From assembly GCA_964555285.1 (NCBI GenBank), contig CAZKRM010000009.1, positions 40,535 to 104,534 of the forward strand: a DNA stretch of 64,000 nucleotides. The letters are read 5' to 3'. The notes beneath the pieces were generated by a model. It was not told where the DNA came from, did no database searches, and saw nothing but the letters and a program-made list of their open reading frames with translations. Made by a program: the position numbers and the translations under genes. The stretch comes from JBBIQV01 sp964555285 (lineage in GTDB: Bacteria; Nitrospirota; Nitrospiria; Nitrospirales; Nitrospiraceae). Positions within the stretch are counted from its first letter, which is position 1. Each line of letters opens with the position of its first letter. Positions 60,373-64,000 of this stretch are shown piece by piece.

Positions 60373-61002
60373 ATGAAATCCTGCGAGGCCTGCCAGCAAG
60401 AGAATCCACCCGACGCCAAATTCTGCCGGCAATGCGGAGGCGCCTTCGCGATGGTGGAATCCACTGCGGAGTCCAGCGCCCCTCCGAGCGAGGAGCAGCT
60501 CTGGCGTTCATTCATCGGACCCCACGCGGATCGTTATCTCGAGACCTTCAAGAAGTTCTCAAGCCCTTCCGGTCCGAGATTCGCCCTCACGTGGCACTGG
60601 CCGGCGTTTCTCTTCGAACCCTTCCTCTGGTTTTTGTATCGCAAGATGTACATGTACGCGTTGGTCTATGCAGTCGGGCCGGTCGTCGCCTTTTACTTCA
60701 CACAGGATCTGTCCGCCGACCTGGTGTGGCGGGTCATGGCGGGAGTGAGCGCGAATTACATTTACTATTGGCACGCCAAAGAGCACCTGGCCACGATCAA
60801 GAACCAGCGCACACTGGACCCAGCGGCGCGGGACAGGAAGCTCAGCGATGAGGGAGGAGTGCAGCCTTACGTCGTGTGGGTCGGGGTAGGCTTGTTCGCG
60901 CTCAAGGTTGCACTGTTCATCACGATGCTCCGAGATGGCTCCCCCGATCAAAGTACGCCGCCGCCTCAGAAGATCAGGCCTGCCTCCGGCGGAACAGCCT
61001 GA
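60373..61002 (+). CDS. Zinc-ribbon DUF2628 membrane protein
   Basis: 209 residues. N-terminal double-CxxC zinc ribbon (CEACQQENPPDAKFCRQCGG, residues 4-23), then FIGPHADRYLETFKKFSSPSG and a DUF2628 domain (FALTWHWPAFLFEPFLWFLYRKMY), with about three membrane helices (near 90-110, 125-140 and 165-185). It is inner-membrane with cytoplasmic ribbon; no function is established. It is divergent from argD and 12 bases short of the convergent hypothetical gene. Confidence 0.85.
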   Translation: MKSCEACQQENPPDAKFCRQCGGAFAMVESTAESSAPPSEEQLWRSFIGPHADRYLETFKKFSSPSGPRFALTWHWPAFLFEPFLWFLYRKMYMYALVYAVGPVVAFYFTQDLSADLVWRVMAGVSANYIYYWHAKEHLATIKNQRTLDPAARDRKLSDEGGVQPYVVWVGVGLFALKVALFITMLRDGSPDQSTPPPQKIRPASGGTA

Positions 61003-61014
61003 TCGAGGCTATCT

Positions 61015-61881
61015 TCAACGTCCTGGTAACGGCGATCGTCGTCGCTGCCAATCGACCCAGGCTTGAAACCACTCAAAATCCTGCTTGTATGCCGCGCCGC
61101 CCAGAGCCGTCGTCGATTGCTGTTCCAGCTGCGTATAGGTCCGGGGCCAATTCTTCTGCCACCATGATTTGAGTTCATCCGCGCTATAAGTCTGGCCGGT
61201 GGGTTGCAGAATCCCGGCGGCACCACAAAGACCGGCCACCAATGGCCAATAGCGATCCTTTCCCAACCCCACACTCTTGAAGTGTTCACGAAGCAGGAAC
61301 ACCACCCAGAGTTCGGCGCTATTCTTTTTATTGTGTTTGAACGGCTGCGTTTGTCGCAGCGGTACAGGATCGAAGTTTTTGATGACGGAGGTGTAGTCCG
61401 GCCCCCCATAGCTGCCCGCTACTTCGGCGATCCCTTCCAGCATGCTCGCCAGCTCCACCTCGACCGGCGGAGGAGTAGAGGGAGCCGGCCGCGCGCCGGA
61501 GTCTGCCGCCAAGGGACTGGAGGCAGTCAGCAGTTCGATCAAGGGCTTCAGCTCGCGAAGCCGCGTCACGGCGCTCTTCAAGATCTGTTCAGATTCCAGC
61601 CAGTAGTCCTGATCCCCTTTCGACACACGTTCGCGTCCGGGAGGCGGGAGTACGGTGGGAATCCAGTAGCGAGTCAGCACGAAGAGGATGTAGTCGACTT
61701 GGCCGCCGACCTGCTCCACTCGATCGAGCACCGCGTCGGCCTTCGCCGCGTACTGGAAGAACGAGTGAACCTGCTCCGCGACGTGCAGGCGGTGGCCCAT
61801 CTCCACCCACCACCGTTCGAGCTGAGACCAGGTCGATCCGGAAGGCGCAGGGGAAGAGGACATAGAGAGATCGGGGTGCAT
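61015..61881 (-). CDS. Hypothetical protein, 288 aa
   Basis: Soluble, no signal peptide. Blocks such as QLERWWVEMGHRLHVAEQVHSFFQYAAKADAVLDRVEQVGGQVDYILFVLTRYW (residues 19-72) and WVVFLLREHFKSVGLGKDRYWPLVAGLCGAAGI (190-222) suggest an alpha-helical protein. The first may be a helical bundle; the linker 105-140 is Pro/Ala-rich. I do not recognise the family. It opposes the DUF2628 gene tail to tail. Confidence 0.65.
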   Translation of the reverse strand: MHPDLSMSSSPAPSGSTWSQLERWWVEMGHRLHVAEQVHSFFQYAAKADAVLDRVEQVGGQVDYILFVLTRYWIPTVLPPPGRERVSKGDQDYWLESEQILKSAVTRLRELKPLIELLTASSPLAADSGARPAPSTPPPVEVELASMLEGIAEVAGSYGGPDYTSVIKNFDPVPLRQTQPFKHNKKNSAELWVVFLLREHFKSVGLGKDRYWPLVAGLCGAAGILQPTGQTYSADELKSWWQKNWPRTYTQLEQQSTTALGGAAYKQDFEWFQAWVDWQRRRSPLPGR

Positions 61882-62104
61882 CAGTGAGGAAAATTGGCGG
61901 CATGGTACTGCCGGGGGGAGGGGATTGCAAGAAGCGGGGGACGCTGACCCAGCGGACTATCCCCGTGCTCGCGCACCGCGATGAATAAGATGAACATGGC
62001 GGATCAGGCTTCCTTCCGTGCTCGCAGAGGCCGCACGATCAGAATGTGCTCCCTCTATGCGCGCAGTCAGGGAACAACCAGGCCCCCCTCGACGATCATC
62101 GACA

Positions 62105-62150
62105 AACAAAAAATAGAAAGGCGACAGGCCGCCTGAAAGCCTGTCGCCTT
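62105..62150 (-). terminator. Rho-independent terminator for the small membrane-protein pair
   Basis: 62118-62129 and 62139-62150 form a perfect 12-bp hairpin (AAGGCGACAGGC) with a 9-base loop. On the minus strand it is followed by TTCTATTTTTTGTTTGTC. It lies 146 bases downstream of the gene at 62296. The rest of 61882-62295 shows no gene. Confidence 0.8.
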
Positions 62151-62295
62151 AACGCTTCGCCACGTTCAGTGAGTTGCTCCGGCAGTGATGGCCCTAGAAA
62201 CCTCGCAGCTTCTTCGCACCATCTGCAGGAATGCTTCAAGGTTCATCGGTTTCGCCTAGCCAATGGAGAGTGTCTCTGTTTTTCTCCCCTTCGAA

Positions 62296-62649
62296 CTAGG
62301 AGAGTGCCGAGCCAGCCGGAAGCATCAGAAAAAAGAACAGCGGGCCGCCGACAAGGACCGCTGTGAGCGCGCTATAGACCCAGGCCCTCACGCGCGCGCG
62401 CCGGCGCGCAGAGTCGCCGTCAGGGCCGGAACGCGTGAGCACCCAGACACGAGCGGTCTTGAGCAGGAGGAACAGCCCGAAACAACACCAAAGACCGAAG
62501 AAGAGCAGGTCTCCCCTGGCGCCGAATCCCTGCTGCATGAGCAAGACCGTCACGGCAATCGGCAGGACAAGCCCTGCCAACAACGCCAGCTTGGCCATCT
62601 GGTCCAGGAGATGAGCCCGCCAGACCGCCGGCTCCGCATCCGTCGTCAT
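62296..62649 (-). CDS. Small membrane protein (117 aa)
   Basis: From ATG 62649 (overlapping the preceding gene's stop as ATGA). Three hydrophobic segments (residues about 18-38, 47-63, 88-110) and an Arg-rich loop (RRRARVRAW). It pairs with the upstream small membrane protein at 62646-62870 by a four-base overlap. Unknown function; probably a two-component membrane complex. Confidence 0.65.
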   Translation of the reverse strand: MTTDAEPAVWRAHLLDQMAKLALLAGLVLPIAVTVLLMQQGFGARGDLLFFGLWCCFGLFLLLKTARVWVLTRSGPDGDSARRRARVRAWVYSALTAVLVGGPLFFFLMLPAGSALS

Positions 62650-62870
62650 GGGCGCTCTTCCTCCGCCGTGCCGGAAGCAGCCTGCGCCAATCCCTTTTTC
62701 CGATACCATTCGCTGATCGCCTTGAGGATGAGGAACAGAAAGAACCCGTAGAACAGCGAATCGCCTTTCCCGCCGGTAAAGGGCAACGCCACGATGCCGA
62801 TCAAGAGCGCCACCTTGCCCGCCGTATCGAATTGTTTGGCTGTACGTCCTAACTGATCGACGTCGCTCAC
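62646..62870 (-). CDS. Small membrane protein (74 aa)
   Basis: A hydrophobic core (KVALLIGIVALPFTGGKGDSLFYGFFLFLILKAISEWYRK), likely two helices, with a soluble acidic N-terminus (VSDVDQLGRTAKQFDTA). Start GTG 62870 is uncertain; an in-frame TTG at 62888 adds six residues. It is followed without a gap by the 117-residue membrane gene. Confidence 0.55.
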   Translation of the reverse strand: MSDVDQLGRTAKQFDTAGKVALLIGIVALPFTGGKGDSLFYGFFLFLILKAISEWYRKKGLAQAASGTAEEERP

Positions 62871-63004
62871 AACTCTGTCCCGCCTCAAGAGTGTTCATGA
62901 AAAGGGGCGATCTCATTTCTTGACTGAACACTGCGCTAGACCAGCCATTGCCGTGTGGTCAGAGGTACGAAGTCAGGCAATGACCCTATTCGTTTCCCGC
63001 TTTC

Positions 63005-63075
63005 GGCCGTCAGCATTCAGCTTGCATCAGATTTCACTCGGAAGTAAAGCTGATCGCTGACGCGCTGGATTCCGC
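63005..63075 (+). repeat. GCTGATCGCTGA-family intergenic repeat, copy C
   Basis: GCTGATCGCTGA at 63049-63060 with CCGTCAGC and ATTCAGC upstream (63008-63020). Similar to copies A and B. The region 62871-63154 holds no other feature. Confidence 0.55.
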
Positions 63076-63154
63076 GCCTCGGAATCTCACACAGACAGGA
63101 AAGGGCAACAAGCCGAGTGACGTGCGAACACCCGAAGTGCCGCAACACTCTCCG

Positions 63155-63553
63155 TCAGGGTCTTGCGGATGGAGGGAGGCCTTCCAGAATCACTCTACGG
63201 ACCTGCTCAGCCAAGAGAACTGCCTCTCGCGCCGTCGGTTGAGGCGGCCAGAACTCCGCATCATACCGAAGCTCAACGGCGTAGGCGGTCATCTCGGTCA
63301 GATCGAGCGCGGATAATTCCGGCACACGCTCCATCGCCACACAGAGACGCTGGAGTTCCTCAAGGTCGTGCGTGCGCGGGATTGCCTGTTCACGCCACGC
63401 CAGATACGCTTTCAAGTACTTCTCGGCAGCCTGCTGCGCATGAAAACACGCGGTATCGTAAGGTCCTTCGCTCACGAGTGTGCGTCGGGCATCGGCCAGA
63501 TCACTATCACCCTTTCGGATCAAACCTTGGACCAGCGTCGCCCTATCTTTCAT
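63155..63553 (-). CDS. HEPN-domain toxin
   Basis: 132 residues from ATG 63553. The HEPN helix bundle pattern is visible: LIRKGDSDLADARRTL, CFHAQQAAEKYLKAYLAWREQAIPRTHDLEEL (AAEKYLKA and a Arg-x7-His-like catalytic end RxxxxxxRTHD), and the acidic C-terminus. In MNT-HEPN systems the HEPN protein is the RNase toxin. The MNT gene lies upstream and overlaps by 11 bases. Confidence 0.85.
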   Translation of the reverse strand: MKDRATLVQGLIRKGDSDLADARRTLVSEGPYDTACFHAQQAAEKYLKAYLAWREQAIPRTHDLEELQRLCVAMERVPELSALDLTEMTAYAVELRYDAEFWPPQPTAREAVLLAEQVRRVILEGLPPSARP

Positions 63554-63881
63554 ACAGGACTTTACCTTCAGCGAGCACGGTAGAAATGAATGCATTCGGC
63601 ACGGTTTGCCATTCCCGTACTTCATGAGGAGTCCAGACGACGATGTCTTTCGCTGGGAAGAGTCCGCATAAGACGCGACGGTACCGCGCCGACCTCGCAT
63701 AGCGCGGAAGATCGGAGTCCTCGATGATCAGAATGTCGAGGTCACTGTCCGGCCGGGCAGTGCCTTTCGCGCGGGAACCGAAGAGCACGATTTTCTGTGG
63801 GAACCCCACCGAAAGGATACGCTGGACCACGACTGCCAGCAATACTTCAGTCACGGGGGGGAATGCAAGGCTTGGCAGCAT
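63543..63881 (-). CDS. MNT-type nucleotidyltransferase antitoxin
   Basis: 112 residues with the nucleotidyltransferase core VLFGSRAKGTARPDSDLDILII (GSx9-10DxD, about residues 34-52) and a short C-terminal helix. In characterised MNT/HEPN pairs the MNT adds AMP to the HEPN toxin and so inactivates it. Gene order MNT-HEPN with 11-base overlap is typical. It is the first gene of the pair; its promoter would lie within 63882-63940. Confidence 0.88.
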   Translation of the reverse strand: MLPSLAFPPVTEVLLAVVVQRILSVGFPQKIVLFGSRAKGTARPDSDLDILIIEDSDLPRYARSARYRRVLCGLFPAKDIVVWTPHEVREWQTVPNAFISTVLAEGKVLYER

Positions 63882-63940
63882 GCGCTCAAACTAGCATAGC
63901 CATACTCGTGTCCAAGCGCAGAATCGGCAGGGGCGGGTGG

Positions 63941-63986
63941 CAAAAAACGTGGCCGGTTCTCCCAGGAGGAACAGAGAACCGGCCAC
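63941..63986 (-). terminator. Rho-independent terminator of a gene beyond the right edge
   Basis: 63949-63961 and 63974-63986 form a perfect 13-bp hairpin (GTGGCCGGTTCTC). On the minus strand it is followed by GTTTTTTG. It ends a minus-strand transcript entering from the right. Confidence 0.8.
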
Positions 63987-64000
63987 AGCAGCGGGCCAAG

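Noticed and set aside
1..64000. CRISPR array or rRNA operon
   Set aside because: No regularly spaced direct repeats and no rRNA-like sequence were seen on reading through the window.

Overview
The window is GC-rich, densely coded bacterial chromosome. The gene set suggests a Nitrospirota bacterium, most likely Nitrospira: a diaminopimelate-aminotransferase (DapL-type) lysine route, an argD-F-G-H / lysA-dapA-dapB block, a transaldolase-type aldolase, a slipin/NfeD pair, DUF2630 and DUF2934 proteins, and many small PilZ and CxxC proteins. This placement is inferred from recognised families. No taxonomic marker such as nxr or rRNA lies in the window.

Layout. 1-3.4 kb: a defence-type SNF2 helicase with a C-terminal DUF3883-like domain runs off the left edge, beside a decayed tRNA-like sequence. 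3.8-9.3 kb: lipoproteins, a seven-blade FG-GAP propeller, a D,D-carboxypeptidase, small membrane and CxxC proteins, and a truncated-haemoglobin relic. 9.3-13.9 kb (minus strand): sigma-70 factor, terminator, HtrA-like protease, lipB, gdhA. 14.2-16.3 kb: slipin/NfeD. 16.6-22 kb (plus strand): trmI, SDR, a secreted protein, aroE, aroK, tRNA-Arg(TCG), zwf. 22.4-25.0 kb: a Pal-like lipoprotein and three tandem 106-residue PilZ proteins with a duplicated upstream element. 25-33 kb is accessory and patchy: truncated HsdR, a RelE-type toxin/XRE antitoxin operon with a palindromic operator, DUF2934, DUF2630, cupin, GYD, msrA, a methyltransferase, ttcA, and a low-molecular-weight phosphatase pseudogene whose middle is replaced by a hairpin repeat. 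33-36.5 kb: a zinc metallopeptidase/ATP-grasp pair, a truncated integrase, and a class I amidotransferase. 36.6-41.7 kb: dapL-like aminotransferase, folK, panC, zinc-ribbon PilZ, MazG-like, rmuC. 41.9-49.7 kb: Rph/PpsA-like enzyme with glycerate 2-kinase, a lytic transglycosylase, UDG family 5, the aldolase, and small proteins. 49.9-60.2 kb: dapB, dapA, lysA, a B12/radical-SAM protein, an LptM-like lipoprotein, argH, argG, argF and argD, all on the minus strand. 60.4-64 kb: small membrane and hypothetical proteins, then a HEPN/MNT toxin-antitoxin pair at the right edge.

Function. The core is anabolic: lysine and peptidoglycan precursor (dapA, dapB, dapL, lysA), arginine, shikimate, folate, pantothenate and lipoate synthesis, with zwf and the aldolase supplying pentose-phosphate chemistry. 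Envelope maintenance (PBP5-type enzyme, transglycosylase, HtrA-like protease, Pal-like lipoprotein, slipin/NfeD, LptM-like) and cyclic-di-GMP reception (four PilZ proteins) surround it. The accessory parts carry defence or addiction genes and at least five gene relics, which suggests repeated acquisition and decay.
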